DNA of 50,162 bases from Bacteroidia bacterium (GCA_019695295.1 JAIBAH010000019.1:1-50162); one strand, 5' to 3'; counted from the stretch's first letter, positions 33,567 to 45,000 are shown. Translations and numbers: made by a program. The notes: generated from the letters alone by a model not told the origin.

Positions 33567-34418
33567 TCAGTGATGCAGTTCCTGTTGAATAAAATCCTTG
33601 GGGAAGTCTTCATCGCCGGGAAACCCTAATGGAGTAGTACCATCCGTTTCGGGGTAATAAACCGTCCCGAAAAGATAGTCCCATACACTCAGGCTAATCC
33701 CGAAATTAACGCCGGTTTTGGAAGGGATTTCCCTGGCGTGATGCCAGAGATGCATCTGAGAATGATTGACGATGTATTTCAAAGGTCCCAAAGGCAGGGC
33801 CACATTGGAGTGATTCAGATGTCCGATAGCCAAAGCGATAATGTCCGCAGCAAAGAAATCGGATAATCCATAGCCCAGCATTGCCAGCGGTATGTACTGA
33901 AGGACTTTATAGACCACATTTTCCATCCAGTGATAACGAAGGTGGGCCGCAAAGCCCATTTCCTTTACAGAGTGATGTACTTTATGGAATTCCCATAAAA
34001 AGGGGGACGCATGCAGCAGCCGGTGAATATTCCACTGAATAAAATCTTTGGCAACAAATAAAATCAGAAAATGAACGGCATAAGGAAGGCTTTGCTCCGT
34101 TATAATGGCAAGATTCGTAATGCCTAATGCGGCAAGTGCTTCATTGAAATAATGAGAAACGACATTGGATACAGCGGCAAAACCAATGAGGGAAAATATA
34201 AAAAAGTTGAAAAACATATAAAATGCGTCCAGCCAGAAGTCTTCCCGTATTGTTTTCTGGTTTTTGCGCCAGGGAAAAGAAAGTTCAAGGCCCCAGCAAA
34301 GCAAAGAAATGCCAATCAGCCAGTAAAAGTAATTATGTAAGCCGGGATTTGTGATTTCATGAATCAGGTAATTCCAGTACCCGCTATAAGCATCTCCGAT
34401 GATTTTTAAAAATTCCAT
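33567..34418 (-). CDS. Sterol desaturase/fatty acid hydroxylase family protein
   Basis: A 283-residue integral membrane di-iron oxygenase of the fatty acid hydroxylase superfamily. The histidine clusters that hold the iron pair are visible: HRLLH, HKVHHS, HLNHSN and HLWHH, spread over about residues 130-235, with four or five hydrophobic helices around them. The substrate could be a sterol-like, hopanoid, carotenoid or fatty acyl lipid; sequence alone does not say. It is 23 bases downstream of the TSUP transporter gene on the same strand, so they are likely cotranscribed. The gap of 217 bases to the Xer gene holds the hairpin at 33399-33438. Confidence 0.88.
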   Translation of the reverse strand: MEFLKIIGDAYSGYWNYLIHEITNPGLHNYFYWLIGISLLCWGLELSFPWRKNQKTIREDFWLDAFYMFFNFFIFSLIGFAAVSNVVSHYFNEALAALGITNLAIITEQSLPYAVHFLILFVAKDFIQWNIHRLLHASPFLWEFHKVHHSVKEMGFAAHLRYHWMENVVYKVLQYIPLAMLGYGLSDFFAADIIALAIGHLNHSNVALPLGPLKYIVNHSQMHLWHHAREIPSKTGVNFGISLSVWDYLFGTVYYPETDGTTPLGFPGDEDFPKDFIQQELHH

Positions 34419-34441
34419 ACTGTTGTTTTTTTAGCTTTATA

Positions 34442-35269
34442 TTATGTGAAAGTTTTAACTATTTCAATCCCAAGTACCAGAACTCCGGTTATCAAAACGA
34501 AATAACCAAAGGCTTGTTTAATTTTTTCATTCGAAATTTTCCCTGATATTGTATTGCCAATGAATATTCCTGCTACTGCGATTCCCGTAAATAAAAGCAG
34601 TAAATTCCAGTCCACCGGAAGGGATTGCTGTTTTCGTACTATCAGGTCTCCCAGAAAAATAAACCAGGAATTGGCAGAAATAATCCAGAGAGAAGTCCCT
34701 ACAGCCACCTTCATCGGCATTTTTATGTATTTTACCAGTGCCGGCGTAATCAGAAATCCGGCTCCCGAGCCTGCAATGCCTGCTACAATACCCACAATTA
34801 CTCCCTTTTTAAGCAGTTCTTTTTTAGGGAAAGCAACTGGAATATCCGGCTTTGTTTCTTTACTTGCGTAAAGCATTTTCTGCGCCACAATCATCATAAT
34901 TGCTGCAAAAAACAACATTATCAACCGGTTTCGGGTAAATGTAAAGTCCCCGTAACTGAAGATTATTTCCGGTAATCCCCACTGAATCAATTTTCTGACG
35001 ATAATCCCCGTAAGAATTGTGGAAGGGGCAAATCCTAATACGGTAGAAAGAATCCAGTCTTTATGTTCAGGGTTTTTTCTCAGATAATTCACGGCCCCGG
35101 CCAGAGAGGTAGAACCAATGATAAAAAGAGAATATCCTGTTGCCTGTATTTCATCTACTTTGAGCATATATACCAAAACGGGTACGCCGAGAATAGCCCC
35201 GCCTCCGCCCAGTAATCCTAAAATTACCCCTACAAGCAGCGCACAAATATATCCTGTAATCTCCAGCAT
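34442..35269 (-). CDS. TauE/SafE (TSUP) family anion transporter
   Basis: A 275-residue inner-membrane protein with about eight helices. It contains the family's glycine-rich first repeat (GVILGLLGGGGAILGVPVLVYML) and the mirrored second one (VGIVAGIAGSGAGFLITPAL). TSUP proteins move sulfite, sulfonates or related anions, and this subtype is often annotated as sulfite exporter. The true substrate is not known. The hydroxylase gene follows. Confidence 0.88.
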   Translation of the reverse strand: MLEITGYICALLVGVILGLLGGGGAILGVPVLVYMLKVDEIQATGYSLFIIGSTSLAGAVNYLRKNPEHKDWILSTVLGFAPSTILTGIIVRKLIQWGLPEIIFSYGDFTFTRNRLIMLFFAAIMMIVAQKMLYASKETKPDIPVAFPKKELLKKGVIVGIVAGIAGSGAGFLITPALVKYIKMPMKVAVGTSLWIISANSWFIFLGDLIVRKQQSLPVDWNLLLLFTGIAVAGIFIGNTISGKISNEKIKQAFGYFVLITGVLVLGIEIVKTFT

Positions 35270-35321
35270 GAATTAGTATATAAATATATGAACATATTTT
35301 CATGTATAACGCAGTCAGAGG

Positions 35322-35343
35322 AAAAAAGGTTGGATTCCTTTTT
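35322..35343 (-). terminator. Terminator after carB
   Basis: On the minus strand AAAAAGG, a 7-base loop and CCTTTTTT form a stem with a T-run directly after the carB stop codon. Confidence 0.75.
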
Positions 35344-35348
35344 GTTTT

Positions 35349-38162
35349 TTATCTTGTCAGATACATATTTCTTTCATTGTATGCGTCGATAAAGAAAGAG
35401 TCCTCGAGGTCGTCTATAAATACGATTTTTTCTCCGGTGGACTTCATTTCCGGTCCGAGTGCTTTGTTTACGCCGGGAAATTTATTGAAGGAGAAAACCG
35501 GAACTTTGATAGCGTAACCCTTGAGTTTGGGTTCTATGATAAAATCGGTTACTTTATGTGTCCCCAGCATTAATTTGGTGGCGTAGTTCACGTAAGGAAC
35601 CTGATGTGCTTTGGCAATGAAAGGGACAGTACGGGAAGCTCTCGGATTGGCTTCTATGACATACACGATATCGTCTTTGATTGCAAACTGAATATTGATA
35701 AGTCCTTTTACGTTCAGTGCAAGGGCGATTTTTTGGGCATATTCTTCCATGTCTCTCTGTACCTGTGCGCTAAGATTAAATACCGGAAGTACAGACATAG
35801 AGTCACCCGAATGTATCCCGGCCGGCTCGATGTGTTCCATCATACCGATTATCCGGAAGTTTTCTCCGTCACACAAAGCGTCAATTTCGGTTTCGATTCC
35901 TCCATCCAGAAAGTGATCAATCAGCACTTTATTTTCGGGCATATCTCCCATGATTTTTATGACGTGCTTTGTGAGCTCTTCGTCATTGATAACGATTCTC
36001 ATGCCCTGCCCTCCGAGAACATATGAAGGACGGACCAGTACAGGATATCCTACTTTTTGGGCGATGACGATGGCTTCTTCGGCATTTTCAGCTACACCGT
36101 AACGGGGGTAGGGAATTCCCAGGTCTTTCAGAAGGTCAGAGAAGCGTCCCCGGTCTTCTGCTATATCCATGTCATTAAAGGAGGTACCAATAATCGGAAT
36201 ACCGAATTTATCCAGTTTTTCTGAAAGTTTCAAAGCGGTTTGCCCGCCAAGCTGAACAATTACGCCTTCGGGTTTTTCGTGCTGTATAATATCATAAATA
36301 TGCTCCCAGAAAACCGGCTCGAAGTAGAGTTTGTCAGAGATGTTAAAATCCGTAGAAACCGTTTCGGGATTACAGTTGATCATAATCGTTTCGTATCCCA
36401 TTTCTTTGGCTGCCAGTACTCCGTGAACGCAACAGTAGTCGAATTCTATCCCCTGACCGATACGGTTAGGCCCTGACCCAAAAATTACCACTTTCTTTTT
36501 ATCAGAAACCACAGAGTCGTTTTCGGTATCAAAAGAGGAGTAATAATAAGGGGTTTCAGCAGGAAATTCCGCGGCGCAGGTATCCACCAATTTATAAACT
36601 CTGCGGATATTCAGGGACTCTCTTTTTTCCCTCACCCTCGATTCCAGCACACCGAGAATATGGGCAATCTGCCGGTCGGCATATCCGTTTTTCTTTGCTT
36701 CCATCAGTACTTCCTCCGGAATTGTATCAATGGTAAACCGGGCAATTTCCTTTTCCAAAACTACGAGATATTCAATCTGCCGTAGGAACCACATATCCAC
36801 TTTGGTGGTTTCGTAGATGGTATTCAGGGGAATTCCCAGATGAATTGCGTCTTTGATATGAAACAATCGGTTCCAGGAAGGATTTTTCAGGCTGTTCATG
36901 ATTTTTTCGAGGTCATGCAGTTCTCTGCCGTCTGCTCCCATTCCGTTCCGTTTGATTTCAAGCGACTGACACGCTTTCTGAAGGGCTTCATTAAAACTCC
37001 TTCCGATAGCCATTACCTCGCCTACGGATTTCATCTGCAATCCTAAGTAAGGGTCAGCCCCCATGAATTTATCAAAATTCCAGCGGGGGATTTTAACGAT
37101 TACATAGTCCTGAGTAGGTTCAAAAAAAGCGGAGGTATTCTTGGTAATCTGATTGGGAAGTTCATCCAGCCGGTAACCCACCGCAAGTTTGGCTGCGATT
37201 CTTGCAATCGGGTATCCGGTAGCTTTTGAGGCAAGTGCTGATGAGCGGGATACGCGGGGATTGATTTCAATGACCGTAAGGCGGTCGGTAAGCGGATTGA
37301 GCGAAAACTGTACATTACATCCTCCGGCAAAGCTTCCGAGGGCATCCATAACCTGAAACGCCTGATTTCTCATTTTCTGGTATATCGTATCCGGCAGGGT
37401 CATTGCAGGAGCCACCGTTATCGAATCTCCTGTATGTATCCCCATCGGGTCAAAGTTTTCGATGGTACAAATCACGATATGATTCCCTGCATTGTCTCTC
37501 ATTACCTCCAGTTCATATTCTTTCCATCCAAAAATACTTTCTTCCAGTAATACTTCATGCACGGGGCTTGCTTTTAATCCCAGCGTGAGCAGATTGTCAA
37601 ACTGAGCGGGATTATTCACAAATGCGCCACCTGTTCCGCCGAGGGTGTAGGAAGGCCGGATTACCAGGGGGAAACCAATTCTTTGAGCGATTTCTTTTCC
37701 TTTGAGAAAGGAGTTAGCTACCTCTGAGCGGGGAGCGTCCAGTCCGATTTCTTCCAGTAATTTTCGAAAAAGCTCTCTGTCTTCGGCTTTTTGGATAGCC
37801 TGAATATCAGCTCCTATGATTTTCACTCCGTACTTTCTCCAGATTCCTGCTTTTTCACAATCGAGACATAAATTTAATGCCGTTTGACCTCCCATAGTTG
37901 GCAAAACGGCATCAATTTTTTGCGTTTTCAGAATTTGAATAATAGACTCTTTTTCCAGCGGCAGCAAATACACATCATCTGCTATATAAGGGTCTGTCAT
38001 AATCGTTGCAGGGTTGGAATTAATCAGGGCAACTCTTATCCCTTCTTCTTTAAGTGCCAGAGAAGCCTGAGAGCCGGAATAATCAAACTCACAAGCCTGA
38101 CCGATAATAATAGGGCCACTGCCGATAATGAGTACAGATTGTATTGAAGAGTCTAATGGCAT
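35349..38162 (-). CDS. carB: Carbamoyl-phosphate synthase large subunit, no allosteric domain
   Basis: A 937-residue CarB. It makes carbamoyl phosphate from bicarbonate, ammonia and two ATP for arginine and pyrimidine synthesis. Both ATP-grasp halves are present: SVLIIGSGPIIIGQACEFDYSG start, EINPRVSRSSALASKATGYP in half one, KVVIFGSGPNRIGQGIEFDYC at the centre, and EANPRASRTVPFIAK in half two. The protein stops shortly after the second ATP-grasp, where E. coli CarB (about 1070 residues) goes on to the MGS-like regulatory domain. I recall Bacteroidota CarB proteins being near 940-950 residues, so this is probably normal for the phylum. Feedback by UMP and ornithine through that domain is therefore not expected. 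carA is not in the window. Confidence 0.95.
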   Translation of the reverse strand: MPLDSSIQSVLIIGSGPIIIGQACEFDYSGSQASLALKEEGIRVALINSNPATIMTDPYIADDVYLLPLEKESIIQILKTQKIDAVLPTMGGQTALNLCLDCEKAGIWRKYGVKIIGADIQAIQKAEDRELFRKLLEEIGLDAPRSEVANSFLKGKEIAQRIGFPLVIRPSYTLGGTGGAFVNNPAQFDNLLTLGLKASPVHEVLLEESIFGWKEYELEVMRDNAGNHIVICTIENFDPMGIHTGDSITVAPAMTLPDTIYQKMRNQAFQVMDALGSFAGGCNVQFSLNPLTDRLTVIEINPRVSRSSALASKATGYPIARIAAKLAVGYRLDELPNQITKNTSAFFEPTQDYVIVKIPRWNFDKFMGADPYLGLQMKSVGEVMAIGRSFNEALQKACQSLEIKRNGMGADGRELHDLEKIMNSLKNPSWNRLFHIKDAIHLGIPLNTIYETTKVDMWFLRQIEYLVVLEKEIARFTIDTIPEEVLMEAKKNGYADRQIAHILGVLESRVREKRESLNIRRVYKLVDTCAAEFPAETPYYYSSFDTENDSVVSDKKKVVIFGSGPNRIGQGIEFDYCCVHGVLAAKEMGYETIMINCNPETVSTDFNISDKLYFEPVFWEHIYDIIQHEKPEGVIVQLGGQTALKLSEKLDKFGIPIIGTSFNDMDIAEDRGRFSDLLKDLGIPYPRYGVAENAEEAIVIAQKVGYPVLVRPSYVLGGQGMRIVINDEELTKHVIKIMGDMPENKVLIDHFLDGGIETEIDALCDGENFRIIGMMEHIEPAGIHSGDSMSVLPVFNLSAQVQRDMEEYAQKIALALNVKGLINIQFAIKDDIVYVIEANPRASRTVPFIAKAHQVPYVNYATKLMLGTHKVTDFIIEPKLKGYAIKVPVFSFNKFPGVNKALGPEMKSTGEKIVFIDDLEDSFFIDAYNERNMYLTR

Positions 38163-38222
38163 AAAATGTTGATTTTTATATATTTATATTCTTTGGAGAA
38201 AAAAAATTTCATAAACCGGCTG

Positions 38223-38230
38223 CAAATTTA
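38223..38230 (-). promoter_or_regulatory. -7 box of carB
   Basis: TAAATTTG on the minus strand, about 60 bases before the carB ATG. It overlaps the 3' end of the SxtJ gene, so carB can be transcribed independently of it. Confidence 0.55.
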
Positions 38231-38593
38231 CCACATATTTTTCAAGTCCGATGCTTTATATTCATGATTTCTTTCGATAAAAGCAGATTTTTCTTTTTTG
38301 TTCAAAAGGAACTTACTGTGCCGGTTTCCCAGTCTGTATAAAAAAGCAATCGGAGTAAGTATCAGAAAGAAAAGTACAGAGAGAATGATTGCTCCGTTTA
38401 TTTTCCCCAGAAGTAATGCTGTCTTGTCCCACAGGTTCGCTATGATTTCGCCCAGAGCGGGAAACAGAAAAGGCGTAAGTCCGATAATAAACGCAACCAC
38501 AAGCAGTATTTTTTGGCCTGAAACCCAGTAGAGAATCATTAAGCCTGACGACAAGGATAAAATATGTTCAAAAACAGATTTTTTCTTATTCAC
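38228..38593 (-). CDS. SxtJ-like small membrane protein
   Basis: A 121-residue protein with three hydrophobic stretches (about 12-26, 28-45 and 66-86) and a polar C-terminal part ending NHEYKASDLKNMW. The LxLxxFFLILTPIAFLYRLG segment and the final MW match the SxtJ family, small membrane proteins that usually accompany carbamoyltransferases of polymer or toxin synthesis. Here the next gene downstream, after a 65-base gap, is carB, which makes the carbamoyl donor. The role of SxtJ is unknown. Family assignment is by pattern. Confidence 0.7.
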   Translation of the reverse strand: MNKKKSVFEHILSLSSGLMILYWVSGQKILLVVAFIIGLTPFLFPALGEIIANLWDKTALLLGKINGAIILSVLFFLILTPIAFLYRLGNRHSKFLLNKKEKSAFIERNHEYKASDLKNMW

Positions 38594-38635
38594 TTTTTCC
38601 GGTAAATGTAATGTTTCCTTTCCTTAATTTGAGGG

Positions 38636-38643
38636 CAAAGTTA
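38636..38643 (-). promoter_or_regulatory. -7 box of the SxtJ gene
   Basis: TAACTTTG followed by CC on the minus strand, about 43 bases before the ATG at 38593. Confidence 0.5.
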
Positions 38644-38798
38644 GATAAAAAAAAGGATTTTCAGTGAGAATATGTTGTATTTACCAATATTATGATGTTT
38701 TCTTCATTCTAAATATCTCCGTACTGTGTATTATGGCACAATTCTTGATTATTTAATTCAGACCAGAATAAGTTGTCAGGATAAAATTTTCAAAGGAT

Positions 38799-38975
38799 AT
38801 GAAAAAAGAGATTACCATACTACAGTTAGTGTTTTCAATTATAGTAATGATTGCCATGGGGTGGTTATTGCTCACTACTCCGCCCTGTGCGGAACCCATC
38901 CGGAAAGACGGGAGCATTACGCATAAAACAGAAAAAATCTCTACAGAAATTCTTGCTTTGCTGGAGGAAAAATAA
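38799..38975 (+). CDS. 58-residue single-span membrane protein
   Basis: ATG at 38799, TAA at 38973-38975. It starts with MKKE, has one transmembrane helix (about residues 8-27) and a short outer part (TTPPCAEPIRKDGSITHK) followed by a helical tail. A terminator lies 45 bases after the stop, and the partial AAGG spacing before the ATG supports the start. There is no homologue I can name. It is divergent from the SxtJ-carB pair and convergent with the giant adhesin gene. It is short, so it could be a chance frame, though the helix and terminator argue otherwise. Confidence 0.6.
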   Translation: MKKEITILQLVFSIIVMIAMGWLLLTTPPCAEPIRKDGSITHKTEKISTEILALLEEK

Positions 38976-39018
38976 TCGGTCAGTTTTTTTTAAAAAAAAT
39001 AAACATATTTATAAATAT

Positions 39019-39048
39019 AAAAAAGAGGAGTTTAAGCTCCTCTTTTTT
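39019..39048. terminator. Terminator between the small gene and the giant adhesin gene
   Basis: AAAAGAGGAG (39021-39030), a 6-base loop and CTCCTCTTTT (39037-39046) form a perfect 10-bp stem with A- and T-runs, usable in both directions. Confidence 0.85.
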
Positions 39049-39081
39049 GTTTTTTATATTGGGGAAAATAATTTCAGGTTT

Positions 39082-42000
39082 TTATTTCGCAAGCATGACC
39101 CATCCTTTTAGAACGGCCTTGTCATTATTGGAATCTTTCCCCGTTAAATTATAATAATATACACCCGGGTTGCAGGGATTTCCGTTCATGTTTTTTCCGT
39201 CCCATGTATCTGTTGGTGAATTGGTTTCAAATACTTTTGCTCCCCACCGGTCAAAAATTTGCAGGGAACTTAAGGTAATTCCTCCATACTGAACTGTAAA
39301 GAAATCGTGCTCTCCATCTCCGTTTGGCGTGAAACTATTAGGAATAAATACCTCTCCGTCCACTCCCCGGACATCCACGGGAACCAGTTTGGAAACCGTG
39401 TCGGCGCATCCGATATCATCCTGAATAATCATCGTTACATTATACACTCCGGGTGACAGATAGATATACTCCGGGTTTTGAGTGGTGGAACTTCCGGCTC
39501 CGTTTCCAAAATCCCAGTTCCAGACGGCTGCATGAATACTCTGATCGGTAAAGGATACAGGGTCACCTGCGTAGCCCGGATTCGGATTAAAGTAAAAATC
39601 TGCTATCGGTTTAGTATGAACATCCACATAAATCACAGCGGAGGTATCAGACCCGCAGCTATTGGTCGCAATATAGGAATATTCGCCTGTATTAAATGTG
39701 ACGAGCGTGTCTCCGGTAGAAAGCGTAGGCTGTCCATACGATAACCATTGTACAGAAGAAAACACATTGGGTTGAGCAAGCAGGGTAACAGGAGTTTCGT
39801 AGCATACTTCCGTTGGTCCAATCGGGAAAATATTTGCGACCGGAACCGGGATTTGTGTCACAATTACTGAGGCAGAAGTATCCGGACAACCCGTAGCACC
39901 TGCCCCGCTGAATCCAATCGCCTGATAACTTCCCGGCTGGGAGACTATCAGGAATGTGCCCGTTCCTACCGGATTGCCATCTTTAAGCCAAATATAGGAA
40001 GCTCCACCGATTCCCATGAGGGGAATATCGCCCCCTTCGCATACAGAAGTACTACCATCAGGAGTGGTGGTTATATTCACAGCACTTCCACCCCCGATTG
40101 TAGTATTTGCAGAAGCAACACAGGCAGGGTTCGTGGCATCCGAAACGGTGACCATATATGTACCTGCCGGAAGCCCCGTAGCCGTTTGCCCGGACTGAGG
40201 CGGATTGCTGTTCCATAAGTAGGTGTAACTGCCTGACCCTCCGGTTGCAGAGGAAGAAGCCGAACCATTGGATAGCCCGCAGTCAGCGTCATTCAAAGTA
40301 AATGCAGTGGCATTTAACGGCGCCAACTGGGATACGCTCACCGACGCAGGAGCAGAAGCACATCCGTCCGGAGAAGTATAGGTTACTGTATAAGTACCGG
40401 GACTATTTACGGTTAACGTTGAAGTTGTATCTCCTGTTGACCATGTATTTCCTGTATTCTGACTACTGCTAAGGGTAACGTTTCCATTGCTGCATAAAAT
40501 CAAACCGCCATTTGATGAGATGACAGGAGCTGAAGGTACAGGGTTTACGGTAACGGTAACCGGAGCCGAAGTTGCACTACATCCGAAGGGATTGGTTGCG
40601 GTTACCTCATAGGTTCCGCCCGTAGTTACAGTAATAGCGTTGGAGGATTGACCACTACTCCAGAAATTACCGGAAGGTTCGCTGCTGGTAAGCGTTACAC
40701 TTCCGCCGTTACAAAATGAAATCGGTCCGCCTGCAGAGATGACGGGTACATTAGGATTAGGATTTACGGTTACGCTTACGCTGGCAGAAGTAGCACTGCA
40801 ACCATTTACATCCGTAACCACTACATTGAAACTTCCTGAATTTGTTACTGTGATACTCTGAGTATTGTCTCCCGTTGACCAGATATTGCCACTTGCGGCA
40901 CTGCTGGTAAGAGTCACACTGCCACCATCGCAGAAGGTAAGCGGACCGCTTGCCGTAATCTGAGGAGTCTGTGGTAACGGATTTACCGTAACAGAAACGG
41001 GAGATGAGGTAGCAGAACATCCGTTGGCGTCTGTGTGCGTTACGCTGTAATTACCCGAAGCAGAAACTACAATGGAGGGAGTAGTTTGACCGTTGGGGGA
41101 CCATGTATTACCGGAAGCATAACTGCTTAATAGCGTTACGTTTCCACCGGAACAGAATGTAGTAGCCCCACCCGGAGTCACTGTGGGTGCTGCAGGAGAG
41201 GCAAGAACTGATACATTGGTCACGCTGGAAGTTGAGCTGCAGCCGGACGCATTGGTTACGGTTACGCTATAATTTCCGGCCGATGAAGCCGTTATGGATT
41301 GGGTGTTTTGCCCGCCGGGAGACCAAAGGTTACCGCTTGCGGCGCTGCTCGTCAGCGTTACGCTGTTCCCGGAGCAAATAGTAGTAGGACCGGAAGAAGT
41401 AATAACCGGCACAGGAGGATTCGCATTTACCGTTACAGCAGAGATAGCGGAAACGGAGGTACATCCATTGGCGCCTGTAACCGTTACACTGTAAGCCCCT
41501 GAGGTGTTTACTACAATAGATTGAGTATTTTGTCCACCCGGAGACCACAGATTTCCTGTAGCAGCACTGCTTGTGAGCGTTACGCTGCTACCCTGACAGA
41601 AGGTCAGTGGCCCGGAAGCGGAGATTACAGGAACCGCAGGAGCAGGATTAACCGTTACGGAAACAGGCAGAGAGGTTGCGCTGCAACCCAAAGCGCCTAC
41701 AGTTACTGAATAGGTTCCGGAAGTATTTACCGTTATTGTTTGTGTATTCTGCCCGCCGGGAGACCAGGTATTCCCCGTTGCAGCACTGCTTGTAAGCGTC
41801 ACACTCCCTCCCTGACAGAAAGTAAGCGGGCCGCCGGCAGTGATTGTCGGGGTGGAGGGATTGCTGATAACAGTTACCGGAACTGAGCTGGAGGAACTAC
41901 AGCCGTTAGCATCGGTAAAGGTTACCGAATAGGTTCCGGAATTATATACAGTTACAGATGCTGTAGTGTCTCCCGTTGACCAGATAATATCAGCAGAAGG

Positions 42001-45000
42001 AGATGCTGTTAGTGTTACGCTGTCACCCTGACAAAAAGTAGTCGGTCCGGAAGGCGTAATCACCGGAGCGGCAGGTAAGGAGTTTACGGTAACGCTGACC
42101 GGAGCAGAAGGAGAAGAACTACAACCTAAAGAATCCACCGTAACCGTATAGATTCCTGTGGTATTTATCAAAACAGACTGAGTGGTATCTCCTGTGGACC
42201 ATGTATTATTCAAAGTACTGCTACTACTTAACTGTACACTACCTCCCTGACAGAAAGTAGTGGGGCCGCTGACAGTAATGACAGGAGTGGAAGGGATAGG
42301 ATTAACGACTACTGTTGTTGGGGGAGCCGTTGAGCTACAACCCCCTGCTGTAACAGTTACTGTATAAACGCCTGCGGTATCCGTAACGATAGATTGTGTA
42401 GTCTCTCCTGTTGACCATACGTTATTGAAGGGGGAATTACTGGTAAGGGTAATACTGTCTCCCTGACAAATCGAAACGGTTCCTGAAGGTGTGATTGATG
42501 CTGTGAGCAACAGCCCGTTCAGAATATTTACCGTTGCTGTGGCTGCACATCCGCTTGTATCAGTAATCTGATATACGAAGGTAGTACCCAAAACAAAACC
42601 TACTCCCGGAGTGAAAGTAATTGTACCGTCCGGATTTACTACTGCAGTACCGTCGGTTACAGGCGGAGCAATAGCCACTACCAGACTGCTTGTATCAATA
42701 CCACCAATATCATTCAGCAAAACAGCAATATCAATACTGCCACCCGGTCCGCAGATAGCAGCAGTATCGTTCACTGCCGTAAGGGCTCCTGAACCGGGAA
42801 CGACAAGTGTCAGGGTATCCAGGCAACCCGCCAGATCGGTCACTACAAAAATATAGTTACCGCTACCAATTCCTGACAAGTCTTCCGTATTTGCACCGGT
42901 ATTCCAGGTATAAATGAGTGGTTGAGTTCCTCCTGTTACGGTTACGTCAATTGCGCCGTTGGTCTGACCGCATGAAGGAGGCGTAATAACCGCAGAAGCG
43001 GATACGCCGGTGGTAATATTGAGGGAAACACTGAGGGTATCACTACAGCCTCCCGCATCCGTTACATATAGTACATAGTTTCCTCCTCCGACTCCGGTTA
43101 AATCTTCAGTAGAGGCTCCATTATTCCAGGAATAAGTATAGGGGGAACTCCCTCCGGATACAGTGACATCTATTGCTCCATTATTGAGTCCGCAGGTGGG
43201 CTGAATGACGGAGTTCAAAACTGCTGAAACAGTACAACCCAGGCCAAAGGTATGAAGCGTTGTATTATAATTTGCGCTGAACGTCCCGGACACTACAAAG
43301 TCTGCAATAAAATCCGTAAGAGAATTGCCTTTAGGCTCCCAAAGGTTGGTATTTCCATCATAATGAGCAACCTCAAGATTATTACATATCTGCAATTGTG
43401 TTTCATTGATTCCGCTGTACGCATGCCAGTATAATTTAATTTCGGAAGCACTGGTTCCGGTAACCGACCAGTATTCTACATTGCTGACACTGCAAATCTG
43501 TCCGGGGTTCCCGCCGATACTTGTATTATTGGGAGGGGTTTGATGAAAAGCTTCTATGGTAAAATCGGATAAGGTTGCAGACTGAGGGAAAACTCCGGCA
43601 GGCTTATATTCATCTGTATCCCCGACAGGAAAAAACCATTCCAGAACTGAATTGGTAAATCTTCTGAGCGGACCATCTACATAAGAAGCCGTTGAGCCGC
43701 CGTTAATCAATACATCCGTATCCAGAGACAAAAGATTTACATTATCCGTCAGGAATTTTCCGGTATTCAGATTCAGGGTAGAGGTAGCACCGGTCATAAG
43801 GGTAGCCTGGGAGAAGGTTACCCCCCCTACCGCAAGAGGGGTTCCATTATTAATCGTCAGGCTTGCATATAATACAGAAGGCAATCCTGTTCCGGTAATC
43901 TGAGGATTTCCGCCCTGATAGGTATAATGAGCGTCTGTACTGAAGGTTCTGTTTCCTCCTACCTGAACACATCCGGAATTTCCGTTTTGTGCAATTCCTC
44001 CTGGATGACGCAGAATTACCGCTGCCCCCGGCTCAAGGTCAAAGGTAGCGGCAAGGCTGTCATTCTGAATAACGGTAATATCATCTCCGAATTCCAGTGT
44101 GGAAGGTCCTTGTCCACCTGAGTTTTTTACCGCATAGCGTATGTCTCCTGCGTGAAGAGTGGTAGCAGGATTAATGAGAATCATCTGAGTACCGTTTGCT
44201 ACGAAATTAAGGGTACCGCCCCCGGAGCCTGTGACTGTGAGATTACCGTTATTGTGGATAAAATTACCGGTAAGATTAATTTCGGGAAGGCCTGTACCAT
44301 TGGTCATTACAAAAGTGCCTCCGTCAATGATAAAATCCTGCCCTATTGTAAGAACCGGGGACGTTGCCCCGCAAAGACGAAGTTCAGCGGTACCGGTAGA
44401 AATTACATGAAAAGAACCGTTTACGGTAGTAAAATATCCTGCAAAATTAATATTCCCCGCCTGATTCGGGCAATTCCAGTTTACATTTCCAAATCCCTGG
44501 CCAAAATTGTTTCCAAACCCCGGGCTACCCGAAAAGGATGTATATCCTATAAAATTACAGTTAGACGCAGGGTTCCAGGTAGAGGTTGGAATATTTCCTA
44601 CACTTGTGGTATTGTTGTGTTCATAGGTAGAACCCGCCAGAAAGTTCAGTGCTGCAGAGGAAATCGTATTGATTACTGCTCCCTGATTTTTACGGATTGT
44701 TCCTAATACAGAGCAACTTCCATTAATATTCAGGTCAAAAGCCGCAGTCCCGTCGTCTTCCACTTCAAGCATTACTCCAGGGTTAATGAATAGCTGGCCT
44801 CCGGCGTTTACGTCTGTCTGATCAATGATGACGCTGGTAGTAACCGTAACCATATGTCCAAACTGAATGGTAATGATACCGGAAGTATTATCGGGAGGAG
44901 TTCCGGCCCCAACCCAGGTTGCTCCGTTGTAGGTCTCCCAGGTTGCGGCTACGCCCCAGTCTCCTGTCATCACGGAACGATAATCACCTGCCGTCTGCCC

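Noticed and set aside
40318-42502. Regular ~218-bp repeats, possible CRISPR-like or satellite array
   Set aside because: The repeats are in frame inside a long coding sequence, diverge at third positions and have no separate spacer units.
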